In this document: in pieces, positions 26,147 through 35,329 of the stretch
Position numbering within the stretch: position 1 is the stretch's first letter
Layout of the letters: each line of letters starts with the position of its first letter
From: Mesorhizobium helmanticense
GTDB lineage: Bacteria; Pseudomonadota; Alphaproteobacteria; Rhizobiales; Rhizobiaceae
Reading direction: 5' to 3'
DNA length: 64,000 bases
Assembly: GCF_003034915.1 (NCBI RefSeq)
Contig: NZ_PZJX01000005.1
Location: 162,607-226,606 of the forward strand
Position numbers and translations under genes: made by a program
Notes under the pieces: generated by a model
Database searches by the model: none
What the model saw: only the letters and a program-made list of their open reading frames with translations
Told to the model about the DNA's origin: nothing

Positions 26147-27142
26147 TCAGCCGCCGGTGACGCTCATGTGCCTTGACACCGATGGACGATTGGTGCGCCG
26201 GTCGATGATGAAATCATGGCCCTTCGGCTTGCGGCCAATGGCTTCATCGATGGCGTCAGCGACCAATTCGTTGCCTTCGGACGCGCGCAACGGCGCACGC
26301 AGGTCGGCGGCATCCTCCTGGCCCAGGCACATATAGAGCGTGCCGGTGCAGGTCAGCCGGACGCGGTTGCAGCTCTCGCAGAAATTATGCGTCATCGGCG
26401 TGATGAACCCGAGGCGGCCGCCGGTCTCGGCGACGTGGACGTAACGGGCCGGACCGCCGGTCTTGAAGGGAATGTCGGTCAGCGTGAACTGCCGCTCCAG
26501 TGCGGCGCGCAGCAGCGACAGCGGCAGATACTGGTCGGTGCGATCGGCGTCGATCTCGCCCATCGGCATGGTTTCGATGACCGTCAATTCCATGCCACGG
26601 CCATGCGCCCAGCGCAGCATGTCGGGCAGCTCGGCGTCGTTGAAATCCTTCAGGGCCACCGCGTTGAGCTTTACCTTAAGGCCGGCCGCCTGGGCGGCGT
26701 CGATGCCCTCCATGACCTTACCGAGATTACCCCAGCGGGTGATCTGGTGGAACTTGTCGGCATCGAGCGTATCCAGCGAGACGTTGATGCGCTTGACCCC
26801 ACTATCGGCGAGCTCGGCGGCAAAACGCGAAAGCTGCGAACCGTTGGTGGTGAGCGTCAGTTCTTCCAGAGCGCCGCTCTTGAGGTGACGCGAAAGCTGG
26901 CGCACCAGATGCATGATGTTCTTGCGCACCAGCGGCTCGCCGCCGGTCAGGCGCAGTTTCCTGACACCTTTTTCGATGAAGACCGTGCACAGCCGGTCGA
27001 GTTCCTCAAGCGACAAAAGATCCTTCTTGGGAAGGAACGTCATGTCTTCGGCCATGCAATAGGTGCAACGGAAATCGCAGCGGTCGGTGACCGACACCCT
27101 GAGATAGCTGATCGTGCGACCGAAAGGATCGATCATGTCCAT
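26147..27142 (-). CDS. moaA: GTP 3',8-cyclase (molybdenum cofactor)
   Basis: The 331-residue radical-SAM enzyme converts GTP to 3',8-cyclo-GTP, the first step of molybdopterin synthesis. [10 protein letters not shown] gives the CX3CX2C cluster motif, [11 protein letters not shown] binds SAM, and the C-terminal [13 protein letters not shown] supplies the second cluster. The C-terminal Gly-Gly required in MoaA is present. The ATG at 27142 is preceded by GGGAAG. It is divergent from the DUF971 gene. Confidence 0.95.
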   Translation of the reverse strand: MDMIDPFGRTISYLRVSVTDRCDFRCTYCMAEDMTFLPKKDLLSLEELDRLCTVFIEKGVRKLRLTGGEPLVRKNIMHLVRQLSRHLKSGALEELTLTTNGSQLSRFAAELADSGVKRINVSLDTLDADKFHQITRWGNLGKVMEGIDAAQAAGLKVKLNAVALKDFNDAELPDMLRWAHGRGMELTVIETMPMGEIDADRTDQYLPLSLLRAALERQFTLTDIPFKTGGPARYVHVAETGGRLGFITPMTHNFCESCNRVRLTCTGTLYMCLGQEDAADLRAPLRASEGNELVADAIDEAIGRKPKGHDFIIDRRTNRPSVSRHMSVTGG

Positions 27143-27338
27143 GCTATGCGCTTCCCGTGGCCGCGAACGGCGTCGTTATCTAGCTATGTGATACGATCCA
27201 GCCCGCCATTCAAGATAGAACGTCTCGATCTTTGGTAACATCCCGCCGCCGACAGATCGTGTCGGAAGTTTCAAAGCGACCTTTTCCCGCTGCGCAAAGC
27301 GGCGTAGGGAAGGGCACATCGATGCGGGATCTATCACC

Positions 27339-27692
27339 ATGGCGGCGCCGAAGGAACTCAGGGTCTCGAAGGACCGCAGGCTGCTGACCGTGACCTTCCC
27401 CGATCATCGGCCGATCGAATTGCCGGCGGAGCTTCTGCGCGTCGCCTCGCCGTCGGCCGAAGTGCAGGGCCATTCACCAGAACAGCGCGTGACCGTTCCC
27501 GGCAAGCGCAACGTCGCGATCCTCAAGATCGAGCCGGTCGGCAATTATGCCGTCCGCATCACCTTCGACGATTTCCACGACACCGGCATCTTCACCTGGA
27601 ATTACCTGCACACGCTGGGCCACGAGAAGGAGGCACACTGGGTCGCCTATCTCGCCGAACTGCAGGAGAAGGGCCTGAGCCGCGATCGTTAG
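27339..27692 (+). CDS. DUF971 (GBBH-like N-terminal) domain protein
   Basis: The 117-residue protein contains LTVTFPDHRPIELPAELLRV and VGNYAVRITFDDFHDTGIFTW, the DUF971 fold also found at the N-terminus of gamma-butyrobetaine hydroxylases and in proteins near Mrp/ApbC iron-sulfur carriers. The family is often tied to iron-sulfur assembly. Its stop overlaps the stop of the convergent NTF2-like gene by 4 bases. The biochemical role is not settled. Confidence 0.87.
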   Translation: MAAPKELRVSKDRRLLTVTFPDHRPIELPAELLRVASPSAEVQGHSPEQRVTVPGKRNVAILKIEPVGNYAVRITFDDFHDTGIFTWNYLHTLGHEKEAHWVAYLAELQEKGLSRDR

Positions 27693-28144
27693 GCAACCTC
27701 TGCCGCAATCCCCGGCGACCCAAGAGTCGTCAGAATCTCGTTGGTGTCATGGTAAAACGGCGTGCCTTCGATCAGGCGACCGTCCTTGAAACGCAAAACT
27801 TCCGCAAATGGCTGTGCGACAACGGCACCATTTGCACGAGCAGTCAGGCGGAGCGTACAGCTCATGTACACCATGTCATCGTTTTGGGCGGCCTGAAGAC
27901 CTTCCACAGCCACATCGCTCCATATTTCCCGCATCTTGTGGAAAAGAGCCCCGATGCCGTCCAGGCCCTCCCAGTCACCGGCATAGGGAAGCGATGGCGG
28001 CTCATGCACGACGACCTCGGCGTGGAATGCGCCGGCAAGCATATCGACGCTGTCGGAGTCCGAGCGCAGGAAGCGCATCTCAACGTCGAACATGTTTTCG
28101 AGAAGTTCCATGGCGGTGCTTCGCTGACCGGGTGTTTCGTCCAT
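27689..28144 (-). CDS. SnoaL/NTF2-like polyketide-cyclase family protein
   Basis: The 151-residue product has the NTF2-like fold pattern: an N-terminal helix, MLAGAFHAEVVVHEPPSLPY, WEGLDGIGALFHKMREIWSD and a C-terminal beta sheet with FAEVLRFKDGRLIEGTPFYHD, as in SnoaL-type ester cyclases and uncharacterised stress proteins. No catalytic assignment can be made. The gene converges with DUF971 and is divergent from the PPOX-type flavoprotein. Confidence 0.75.
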   Translation of the reverse strand: MDETPGQRSTAMELLENMFDVEMRFLRSDSDSVDMLAGAFHAEVVVHEPPSLPYAGDWEGLDGIGALFHKMREIWSDVAVEGLQAAQNDDMVYMSCTLRLTARANGAVVAQPFAEVLRFKDGRLIEGTPFYHDTNEILTTLGSPGIAAEVA

Positions 28145-28320
28145 TGTTGATCTCCGTTTGCCAGCACGATCCGTTTCATGCGATCAGCACGGCTTGCCCT
28201 ATTATGTCGTCACCTCGACACCCGTTTCCTGACTGCCAGCCGCTGGCGCGTCGCTACGTCATGTCGCTAGAACGTCATGGAGTTGGTGTAACGCCGGCAA
28301 AGGTTTTCGGAGACGAAAAA

Positions 28321-28932
28321 ATGTCCACCATAACCACGGTCGAACAGCTCGAAGCCCTTTATGGCCTGCCGGGCGAAGCGTCGGTGGTCAAGGAACTCGA
28401 CCATATCATCCCCGAATACGCCGCCTTCATCGAAGCCTCGCCCTTCGTCGCGCTGGCGACCTGTGGGCCGGAAGGGCTGGACTGCTCGCCACGCGGCGAT
28501 CTTGCCGGCTTCGTGCGTATCCAAGACCCGAAAACCCTGATGATGCCGGACCGGCGCGGCAACAACCGTGCCGATTCGCTGAAAAACATCATCAGGGATT
28601 CGCGCGTCGGGCTGCTGTTCCTGGTGCCTGGCTCCGGCACCACTCTGCGCGTCAACGGCCGCGCCACCATCACCACCGACACCGCACTTTGCGCCTCCTT
28701 CACCGTCGAAGGCAAGCCGGCGCGCTCGGTCACGATTGTCGATGTCGATTCAGTCTATTTCCAGTGCGCCCGGGCCATTGTCCGATCGGAACTGTGGAAC
28801 CCGGCAAGACATGTCGACCCCAAATCGCTGCCGACACCGGGAAAGATCCTGGAGGTCACCAGCCGCAAGAACATCGACGGAGAGGCCTACGACAAGGAAT
28901 GGCCTGAACGGGCAAAGAAGACGATGTGGTAA
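28321..28932 (+). CDS. PPOX-class FMN-dependent flavoprotein
   Basis: From the ATG at 28321, after GGAGACGAAAAA, the product is 203 residues. It has the pyridoxamine-phosphate-oxidase-like split barrel: SPFVALATCGPEGLDCSPRG, the FMN contact segment LMMPDRRGNNRADSL, and LFLVPGSGTTLRVNGRA. This matches the MSMEG_1061-type family of small FMN-binding proteins. The longer open frame upstream is in another gene's territory and is not used. The substrate is unknown. Confidence 0.87.
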   Translation: MSTITTVEQLEALYGLPGEASVVKELDHIIPEYAAFIEASPFVALATCGPEGLDCSPRGDLAGFVRIQDPKTLMMPDRRGNNRADSLKNIIRDSRVGLLFLVPGSGTTLRVNGRATITTDTALCASFTVEGKPARSVTIVDVDSVYFQCARAIVRSELWNPARHVDPKSLPTPGKILEVTSRKNIDGEAYDKEWPERAKKTMW

Positions 28933-28958
28933 GCCGGCCGCAAGGCCGGTCGAACCAA

Positions 28959-29411
28959 TCACGCCTCCTTCAGCACCTCATAGATCTTGCGCATCTGCTC
29001 GCCGATCATGTCGCACTGTTCCGGCGTCGACTGGCTCATCGCCTTCTCGATCAGCGCCATGTGGACCTTCAGCGCCTGCATCAGCAATTCCGTGCCGGCC
29101 TCGGTCAAGGTCAGCCGCAGCACCCGCTTGTCCTTCTCGTCGCCTTCGCGGCGCAGCAGAGCCCGGGTCTCGAGCTGCGGCAAAAGCATGGTGATGTTGG
29201 AGCGGCCGACCAGCAGCCGCCTGGCGAGATCGTGCTGCGACATGCCGGGGTGGCGGTAGAGGTTCATCAGCACATCGAGCTGCGCCGGCTTCAGGTCCAG
29301 CGGCGCGAGCTTCACCGCCAGCGTGCGTTCCAACACATGGCAGGCGCGCGCCACCGCGACCCAGTTGCGAAAACGCGGGTTGTCCCAGGGCAGCTCTTGC
29401 TTAATGTTCAT
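28959..29411 (-). CDS. MarR family transcriptional regulator
   Basis: The 150-residue protein has a winged helix with LKPAQLDVLMNLYRHPGMSQ, HDLARRLLVGRSNITMLL as the recognition region and EGDEKDKRVLRLTLTEAG as the wing, and helical dimerisation ends. It is divergent from an alpha/beta hydrolase. One of two palindromes in the 47-base gap overlaps its own start codon, so autorepression is likely. No ribosome site precedes the ATG, so the message may be leaderless. Confidence 0.92.
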   Translation of the reverse strand: MNIKQELPWDNPRFRNWVAVARACHVLERTLAVKLAPLDLKPAQLDVLMNLYRHPGMSQHDLARRLLVGRSNITMLLPQLETRALLRREGDEKDKRVLRLTLTEAGTELLMQALKVHMALIEKAMSQSTPEQCDMIGEQMRKIYEVLKEA

Positions 29412-29439
29412 GTTTGAACTATTATGTTCATGCTTGAAC
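29406..29439. promoter_or_regulatory. Tandem MarR operator palindromes
   Basis: Two near-identical 14-base palindromes, GTTCATGTTTGAAC (29406-29419) and GTTCATGCTTGAAC (29426-29439), have perfect GTTCA/TGAAC arms and centres 20 bases apart, about two helical turns. The first covers the marR start codon, and the second is 20 bases before the hydrolase ATG. They are almost certainly sites for the divergent MarR protein, controlling both genes. Confidence 0.8.
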
Positions 29440-29458
29440 GAATGGATGGATCGCCACT

Positions 29459-30370
29459 ATGGCATCATTTGGACTGAAGGTCATCCGGGGCGTGTTTGGC
29501 GCCGCCGAACATGTCGCCCCCCGCCTTACCGGGCGCGCGGCGTTCGAATTGTTCTGCCGCACGCCCAACGTCAAAGCCCTGAGCGATGCGGAGCGCCGCG
29601 CCGTCGATCGCGCCGCAGCTTTCATGACCGAAGCCCGCCACCATCGGCTGAAGACCGCAAAGGGCTGCGTCATGGTGCACGAGTTCCGGCCCGAGCCGGG
29701 CAGGGCGGCTGAAGGCACCGTGCTTGTCATCCATGGCTGGCGCTCGCGCACCGAATATATGCGCGCGCTGATCGAGGGCTATCGCGATGCCGGCTACAGG
29801 GTCGTCTCGCTCGACCTGCCTGGCCACGGCCAGTCGCAAGGCCGCCGGCTGACATTGGTCAGCGCGGTCGATGCCGCGCGGCTCGCCGGCGAATGGTTCG
29901 GCCCGTTCGCGGCGGTTGTCGGTCATTCCTTCGGCGGCGCCGTGGCCGCGAACGCCGTCGCGGGATCGGTCAAGAACATCCCGCCGCTGGCGGCCGAGCG
30001 GCTGGTGCTCATCGCGGCGCCGAGTTCCTTGCCGGCGATCTTCACCGATTTCAGCCGCATGCTCAATGTCGGCCCGCGTTCGCAGGCCGCCATGGCTGAC
30101 AGGGTCGAACACATCGCCGGCCGGCCGCTGCATGAATTCACCGGCGACCGTCAGCTTGCCAGCAGGCCGGTGCCGACGCTGGTCATCCATGCGCCGGACG
30201 ATCGCGAAGTGTCCGCCGATCATGCAAGGCTCTACGCGGAAGCCGGCGACCATGTCCGGCTCCACTGGGCAGACGGGCTCGGCCACCGCCGCATCCTCGC
30301 CGACAAGGGCGTGGCCGAGCACGCCATCGGCTTCGTCACCGGCCAACAGGGGCTGGTTTCGCTGCACTGA
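29459..30370 (+). CDS. Alpha/beta hydrolase
   Basis: The 303-residue protein has the alpha/beta hydrolase core: VIHGWRSRTEYM (oxyanion region), SLDLPGHGQSQG, GHSFGGAVAAN with the nucleophile serine, HAPDDREV with a candidate acid and GLGHRRIL with the histidine. It has no signal peptide. Control by the divergent MarR regulator suggests induction by a small phenolic or lipid-like ligand; that is inference. Its stop is 2 bases from the end of the convergent rhodanese gene. Confidence 0.88.
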   Translation: MASFGLKVIRGVFGAAEHVAPRLTGRAAFELFCRTPNVKALSDAERRAVDRAAAFMTEARHHRLKTAKGCVMVHEFRPEPGRAAEGTVLVIHGWRSRTEYMRALIEGYRDAGYRVVSLDLPGHGQSQGRRLTLVSAVDAARLAGEWFGPFAAVVGHSFGGAVAANAVAGSVKNIPPLAAERLVLIAAPSSLPAIFTDFSRMLNVGPRSQAAMADRVEHIAGRPLHEFTGDRQLASRPVPTLVIHAPDDREVSADHARLYAEAGDHVRLHWADGLGHRRILADKGVAEHAIGFVTGQQGLVSLH

Positions 30371-30372
30371 CG

Positions 30373-30768
30373 CTAATTCTTTTTCTGGCCGGATTCGACC
30401 GGCAGTCCGGCCGCCTTCCATGCGGTATAGCCGCCAAGGATATGCTTCACCGGTGACAGGCCCATATCCTGCGCCGTCTTGGTGGCAAGCGCTGAACGCC
30501 AGCCGCCGGCACAGAAGAAGACAAAGCTCTTCCCCGAGGCAAAGAACGGCTTGTGATAGGGGCTTTCGGGGTCGATCCAGAATTCCAGCATGCCGCGGGT
30601 GACATGCCTGGCGCCTGGAATCCTGCCGTCCCGCTCAACCTCGCGCGGGTCGCGCAGATCGACGAAGATCGTGCCTTCGTCGTCGAGCAGCCCTGCTGCT
30701 TCCTCCGGCGAAACCACCTCGATCTCGGCATTGGCCTCGTCGAGCAGCTCGCGATATCCCTTTTTCAC
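30373..30768 (-). CDS. Rhodanese-like sulfurtransferase
   Basis: The 131-residue single-domain protein has FVDLRDPREVERDGRIPGA and the active loop CAGGWRSA, with the persulfide-forming cysteine, followed by GGYTAWKAAGLPVE. This is a full rhodanese domain. The start is a GTG at 30768 preceded by GAGGATGAG. It may transfer sulfur in thiol or cofactor chemistry; a partner is not evident from the neighbours. Confidence 0.9.
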   Translation of the reverse strand: MKKGYRELLDEANAEIEVVSPEEAAGLLDDEGTIFVDLRDPREVERDGRIPGARHVTRGMLEFWIDPESPYHKPFFASGKSFVFFCAGGWRSALATKTAQDMGLSPVKHILGGYTAWKAAGLPVESGQKKN

Positions 30769-30833
30769 CGGCTCATCCTCCCGACCGCATTTTTGCCGGC
30801 CGCCTGGATTTGCAGCATAACATCAGGCCTTTG

Positions 30834-31448
30834 TCACGCCGCGTCGGCGCCGGCCATCGTCTTCCACGCCGCCATCGCCCCGGCCACAGTTGCCAGAAGT
30901 GCCGCGCGAGAGGCGCCGTCGCGCGCCTGGATCGACATGCCATGTTGTACGGTGGCAAAGAAGGTCGCTGCCGTGCTGCTGTCGAAACCTTGGGGCAATT
31001 CACCTTCCGCCACGCCGCGCTGCAGTCGCTTCAGCAAGGCCGCGCGATTTTCGGCGCGGCGGCGGCGCAGATCATCGCAGATGGCGCCTCGGCTTGAGTC
31101 CTGGTGCAGTGCGCCGAGCGCGATCAGGCAGCCCTGCGGACGATCGGTCTGCGAATAGACTCTTGCCGTCTGGCGCAGGAAACGCTCGACCGCCTGGCGC
31201 GCCGTCGGCGCCTTCTCCAGTGCAGACCAGATCTCGGTGCCCTCGAACTGCGTGTAGAACTCGGCCGCTTCCAGGAAAAGCGCTTCCTTGCTGCCGAAGG
31301 CGGCATAGAGACTGGGCGAATTGATGCCCATCGCCGCGGTCAGGTCGCTCATTGACGCGCCCTCATAGCCCTTGGCCCAAAACACCTCCATCGCCCGCCG
31401 CAGGGCGGCGGTTCGGTCGAAAGTGCGAGGGCGGCCGCGTTCCGTCAT
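30834..31448 (-). CDS. TetR/AcrR family transcriptional regulator
   Basis: The 204-residue protein starts with a basic patch and FDRTAALRRAMEVFWAKGYE, then GASMSDLTAAMGINSPSLYA and FGSKEALFLEA, the TetR helix-turn-helix. The C-terminal helical domain belongs to the group with a TetR_C_16-like fold. It is divergent from the SDR gene across a 100-base gap that holds a strong inverted repeat. It probably represses both. Confidence 0.92.
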   Translation of the reverse strand: MTERGRPRTFDRTAALRRAMEVFWAKGYEGASMSDLTAAMGINSPSLYAAFGSKEALFLEAAEFYTQFEGTEIWSALEKAPTARQAVERFLRQTARVYSQTDRPQGCLIALGALHQDSSRGAICDDLRRRRAENRAALLKRLQRGVAEGELPQGFDSSTAATFFATVQHGMSIQARDGASRAALLATVAGAMAAWKTMAGADAA

Positions 31449-31465
31449 GACGTCCTTTTCTGTGT

Positions 31466-31536
31466 TGATCGATACATAAATCAGTTGACGTAGCTGGGCA
31501 AGGCTGCCAGATATTTATGTATCGATCATTACATAA
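31466..31536. promoter_or_regulatory. TetR-type operator region between tetR and SDR
   Basis: The segment TGATCGATACATAAAT (31466-31481) is repeated as its exact reverse complement at 31513-31528, a perfect 16-base inverted pair with 31 bases between. The right copy is also the left half of a second dyad, TTATGTA (31515-31521) and TACATAA (31530-31536). These lie between the divergent tetR and SDR start codons and are the likely operators. Confidence 0.75.
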
Positions 31537-31548
31537 AGGAGAAGAAAA

Positions 31549-32295
31549 ATGTCATCCAACAGCTTGCACGGCAAGGCCGCGCTCGTCACCGGCGGCAGCC
31601 GCGGCATCGGCGCCGCGATCGCACGAAGGCTCGCCGCCGAGGGCGCCAGTGTCGCCATCACCTATGTCAATGGCGAGGAGCCGGCGCGTGCGGTCGTTGC
31701 CGATATTACGGCATCTGGCGGCCACGCCCTTGCCATCAAAGCCGACAACCGCGATGCCGCCGCGGTCGAAGCGGCGGTCGGCGACGCGGTGAAGGCCTTC
31801 GGGCGGCTGGACATTCTCGTCAACAGCGCCGGTATCTGGCGTGCAGCGCCCATCGATGTCTTGTCGCTCGCCGACTTCGATGAAACCATGGAGGTCAATC
31901 TCAGAGCCCCGTTCGTGGCTTCGAAGGCAGCAGCGGTGCATATGGGGGAGGGCGGCAGGATCATCTCGATCGGCAGCAATCTGGCGGAACGTGTCACCGA
32001 CACCAGCCTCAGCGCCTATTCGACCAGCAAGGCGGCGCTGGTCGGCCTGACCAAGGCCCTGGCGCGCGACCTTGGCTCGCGGGGCATCACCGCCAATGTC
32101 GTTCATCCGGGTTCGACAGATACCGACATGAATCCGGCCGGCGGGCCGCATGCCGAACAGCAGCGGCAGAAGATGGCGACGCCCCGCTTCGGCAAGGCTG
32201 ATGAGATTGCCGGCATGGTCGCCTGGCTCGCCGGTCCCGAGGGGCGCTTCGTGACGGGCGCATCCCTGACAATCGACGGTGGCGCCAACGCCTGA
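31549..32295 (+). CDS. Short-chain dehydrogenase/reductase
   Basis: The 248-residue enzyme has the classical SDR marks: TGGSRGIGAAIA for cofactor, NSAG, ISIGSN with the serine, YSTSK with Tyr and Lys, and VVHPGSTDTDMNP. The preference between NADH and NADPH is uncertain; the early GSRG suggests NADPH. AGGAGAAG precedes the ATG at 31549. It is regulated with the divergent TetR gene, so an inducible detoxification role is likely. Confidence 0.92.
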   Translation: MSSNSLHGKAALVTGGSRGIGAAIARRLAAEGASVAITYVNGEEPARAVVADITASGGHALAIKADNRDAAAVEAAVGDAVKAFGRLDILVNSAGIWRAAPIDVLSLADFDETMEVNLRAPFVASKAAAVHMGEGGRIISIGSNLAERVTDTSLSAYSTSKAALVGLTKALARDLGSRGITANVVHPGSTDTDMNPAGGPHAEQQRQKMATPRFGKADEIAGMVAWLAGPEGRFVTGASLTIDGGANA

Positions 32296-32522
32296 CACTC
32301 GCCATGGCGGCGACAGTTTCGAACCAGGGCGCGACGAACACGCTCTGGTTGTCACGATCTTGTGAAACTGTTCTGCAACAGGACCGCTGAAATTTATGGA
32401 AGCTTAACGAAATCGGTATGAATCAGTATAGTCGAACCTTACATCCGTCATAGGGTGGGCGAGACCGTCAAGCGGTGCGAAACGGCAAAACGGGAACCGG
32501 TTGCAGCCGGAGCGGGTGATCC

Positions 32523-34457
32523 ATGAAATTCCTCGAAAACAAAGCAACCGTAATGCCGCTTGTTGCGGCTGCGGCAATGCTGACCTTCGGCGCAACGCAG
32601 GCAAGCGCGCAAGGGCTTTTCGAGATGCTTTTCGGCGGCGGCATCAAGCGCGCGCCGCAAGGTGACTTCCCCCCGCCACCGTCGAGGAACGGGCCGAAAT
32701 ACAAGGCAAAGCCAAATGGTGGCAGCAAGCGCAGCGGCGCCGTCCAGATCAGCAGCCCGTCCTACTATACCTACAAAAGCGATCCGCTCGTGCGTGTCAA
32801 CTTCGCGGCGCTGGCGGCAACGCCCGGGCCGAGAATGCCTTTGCCGGAAATAGTTGAGCCGGCAAAACCGCAGGATGCCGCGTTCCAGCCATCGTCCGCA
32901 ACCAATGCCGCCTTCCACGAGGCGATTGCCGGGCTCGACGGCTATGAACTCTTTGCCGAGAAGGACATCGCCAAGGCGCTCGTTGCCTATTATTCGGCCA
33001 ACCCGGATTTCATCTGGGTGACGGGAACCAGCGCCAACAGCCGCGCCCAGGATGCGGTGCGGGTGCTGGGCGAGGCAGCGAGCTATGGCCTCACGCCCGC
33101 CGATTATTTGGTTGAAGTGCCCGAGGCCAGTGCATCGACGGGCGACGCCGACGCGCGGTTGAAGGAGCTTGTCCGTTTCGAGATGGCGCTGTCGGCGCGT
33201 GTCCTGCGCTACGTTCGTGACGCACAGAGCGGCCGTGTCGATCCCAATCGCATGACCGGCTATTATGACTTCCCGGTCAAGCCACTCGACATGGAGGGTG
33301 TGCTGAAAACGCTGGCGCACACCCAGCAGGTGCGCACCTACCTCGAATCACGCCACCCGCAGAACGCCGAGTACCAGGCGCTGCGCGTCGAACTGGAATC
33401 GCTGCAGGCCAGCGCTGAAGACGAAATCGTCGTCGATCCCAAATTGCTGCTCAAACCGGGGCAGAGCAGCCCCGAATTGCCGAAACTCCTGACCAAGATC
33501 GCGAGCAATCTCGACGACGAGATGGGCGGCGCCTATGGCGAGACGCTGGCAAGGTTTGCTACCGGCGAGGAGTATGTTCCGGAGCTGGTGCCGGTCATCG
33601 AGGCGGTGCAGAAGAAAGCCGGAATGAAGGGCGACGGCGTCATCGGGCCGCGTACCGTCGCGGCGTTGGTGGGAGCCTCCAAGGCCGACAAGATCCAGAA
33701 AGTACAGGTCGCGCTGGAAGAGTTGCGCTGGCTGCCTTCCGATCTCGGCAGCCCGCGCGTCTTCATCAATCAGCCGGCCTTTACGGCGAGCTATATCGAC
33801 AATGGCGAAGAGAAGCTGAAGACCCGCGCCGTCATCGGCAGGACGACGAACCAGACCGCCTTCTTCTATGACAAGATCAAGCAGGTCGACTTCCACCCTT
33901 ATTGGGGCGTGCCGCAGTCGATCCTGGTCAATGAAATGCTGCCCCGGCTGCGCCGGGATCCGGGCTATCTCGACCGTGCCGGCTATGAAGTGGTCAATGC
34001 GCGCGGCAAGCGCATTCCCTCATCCTCGGTCAATTGGGGTGGTTATGGCGCAAACATACCTTACGGTGTGCGTCAGCTGCCGAGCGAGGCCAATGCGCTG
34101 GGCGAACTGAAGATCCTGTTCCCCAACAAACACGCAATCTACATGCACGACACGCCGCAGAAGTCGTTCTTCAAGCGCGATATGCGTGCGCTCAGCCATG
34201 GCTGCGTCCGCCTGCAGGATCCGCGCGGCATGGCGGCGGCGGTGCTCGGCACCTCGGTCGATTACATAGCCGAGAAGCTGAAGCACGGGCATTCGACCGA
34301 AGACGTGACACGCACCATTCCGGTCTACGTCGCCTATTTCACCGCATGGCCCGACATGGCCGGCAATGTCGAGTATTTCAACGACATCTACGACCGCGAC
34401 ACGCGGCTGCAGCAGGCGATCGACAGCACGGAAGCCGTGCGCTCGCCGGCAAGCTGA
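32523..34457 (+). CDS. L,D-transpeptidase, YcbB-like
   Basis: The 644-residue protein has a signal peptide (about 29 residues, ending ASAQG), a proline- and basic-rich linker, a helical scaffold domain at about 120-330, a short peptidoglycan-binding-like segment with GMKGDGVIGPRTVAALVG near 370, and the YkuD catalytic domain. The nucleophile lies in ALSHGCVRLQDP, at about Cys561. This architecture is that of YcbB/LdtD, which forms 3-3 crosslinks in peptidoglycan. It has its own 227-base upstream region. Confidence 0.92.
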   Translation: MKFLENKATVMPLVAAAAMLTFGATQASAQGLFEMLFGGGIKRAPQGDFPPPPSRNGPKYKAKPNGGSKRSGAVQISSPSYYTYKSDPLVRVNFAALAATPGPRMPLPEIVEPAKPQDAAFQPSSATNAAFHEAIAGLDGYELFAEKDIAKALVAYYSANPDFIWVTGTSANSRAQDAVRVLGEAASYGLTPADYLVEVPEASASTGDADARLKELVRFEMALSARVLRYVRDAQSGRVDPNRMTGYYDFPVKPLDMEGVLKTLAHTQQVRTYLESRHPQNAEYQALRVELESLQASAEDEIVVDPKLLLKPGQSSPELPKLLTKIASNLDDEMGGAYGETLARFATGEEYVPELVPVIEAVQKKAGMKGDGVIGPRTVAALVGASKADKIQKVQVALEELRWLPSDLGSPRVFINQPAFTASYIDNGEEKLKTRAVIGRTTNQTAFFYDKIKQVDFHPYWGVPQSILVNEMLPRLRRDPGYLDRAGYEVVNARGKRIPSSSVNWGGYGANIPYGVRQLPSEANALGELKILFPNKHAIYMHDTPQKSFFKRDMRALSHGCVRLQDPRGMAAAVLGTSVDYIAEKLKHGHSTEDVTRTIPVYVAYFTAWPDMAGNVEYFNDIYDRDTRLQQAIDSTEAVRSPAS

Positions 34458-34467
34458 ACCGACAAGA

Positions 34468-34938
34468 TTAAAGCTGATAGAGCGGGCGACGGAAGCCGGC
34501 TTCGCGGCCGGCGATCAGCCAATAGATCAGGCCGGCGGCGAGACCGGCGGCAGCAATGATGGCGATATCGGCCCAGCGCTCAGGGCCCATGTCCTCCGGC
34601 GCACTCGGCCAGACAAGGGCGAAGCCACCGATCGCGGCCGCGGCGCCGAAGACCATATGCAGCCAGAAATTGCGCAGCGAAAAGAATTCGGCGATCAGCG
34701 CGAAGATCAGGGTTTGCAGGCCGGTCAATATGATCGTCAGGAAATAGACGAACATGCCGAGCGGCGGCACGACCAAAGCCACGATCGGAGTGATCCCCAT
34801 GAAACCGAAATATTCCGGCGCATTGGGCAGCGAACTCAATGCGGCGTAGATGGCCACCACCGCGATCAGCCCGACCAGCACCGCGACAAAATAGCCGGCA
34901 AGCATCATCAGGACGCGTTTCAATACGTGCTTCGCCAT
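34468..34938 (-). CDS. Four-helix integral membrane protein
   Basis: From the ATG at 34938 the protein has 156 residues and four hydrophobic helices: about residues 11-34, 49-73, 88-105 and 122-142. Short polar loops separate them. No domain is recognised; similar proteins are common in rhizobia without known function. It converges on the L,D-transpeptidase gene, with 10 bases between the stops. Confidence 0.7.
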   Translation of the reverse strand: MAKHVLKRVLMMLAGYFVAVLVGLIAVVAIYAALSSLPNAPEYFGFMGITPIVALVVPPLGMFVYFLTIILTGLQTLIFALIAEFFSLRNFWLHMVFGAAAAIGGFALVWPSAPEDMGPERWADIAIIAAAGLAAGLIYWLIAGREAGFRRPLYQL

Positions 34939-35056
34939 GCCCACCCCCGTGCCGGCGCAGTGATAACGCCGCAGTCAGCCATCAAAGACGGATGGACGCA
35001 AGGGAGGCGGAAAGGCCAGTGGCCTGTACATGCTTCGAATGCGGACTGTCGGCAGG

Positions 35057-35329
35057 CTATTTCGGCTCGGCCGTGACCGGGTCGTAGGTGATTTCGACTT
35101 TCGCCTTGTCGGTCGTGTAGTAGGTGACGGTGTAGGCGCCGCTGTCCCAATCGACCTCTTCCACATAGCGAAAATCGTTTCGCTGCTCGACCTTGGCGAT
35201 GATTTCCGACAGTTTTTTGGCATTTGGCGGCGGCAATGGTCCGTCCGCGGCAAAGGCCGATCCGCCGAGGAAGAGAACGGCGACACCTGTTGCTAGGACA
35301 AGACTGGTCGCCAAAACAAATCTGGACAT
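35057..35329 (-). CDS. Small PepSY-like exported protein
   Basis: The 90-residue product has a signal peptide (about 27 residues, ending SAFAADG). The mature 63 residues show LSEIIAKVEQRNDFRYVEEV and an alternating strand segment YTVTYYTTDKAKVEITYDP, as in PepSY domains. It would be periplasmic. PepSY domains are often inhibitors or metal-linked; no partner gene is next to it. Confidence 0.72.
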   Translation of the reverse strand: MSRFVLATSLVLATGVAVLFLGGSAFAADGPLPPPNAKKLSEIIAKVEQRNDFRYVEEVDWDSGAYTVTYYTTDKAKVEITYDPVTAEPK

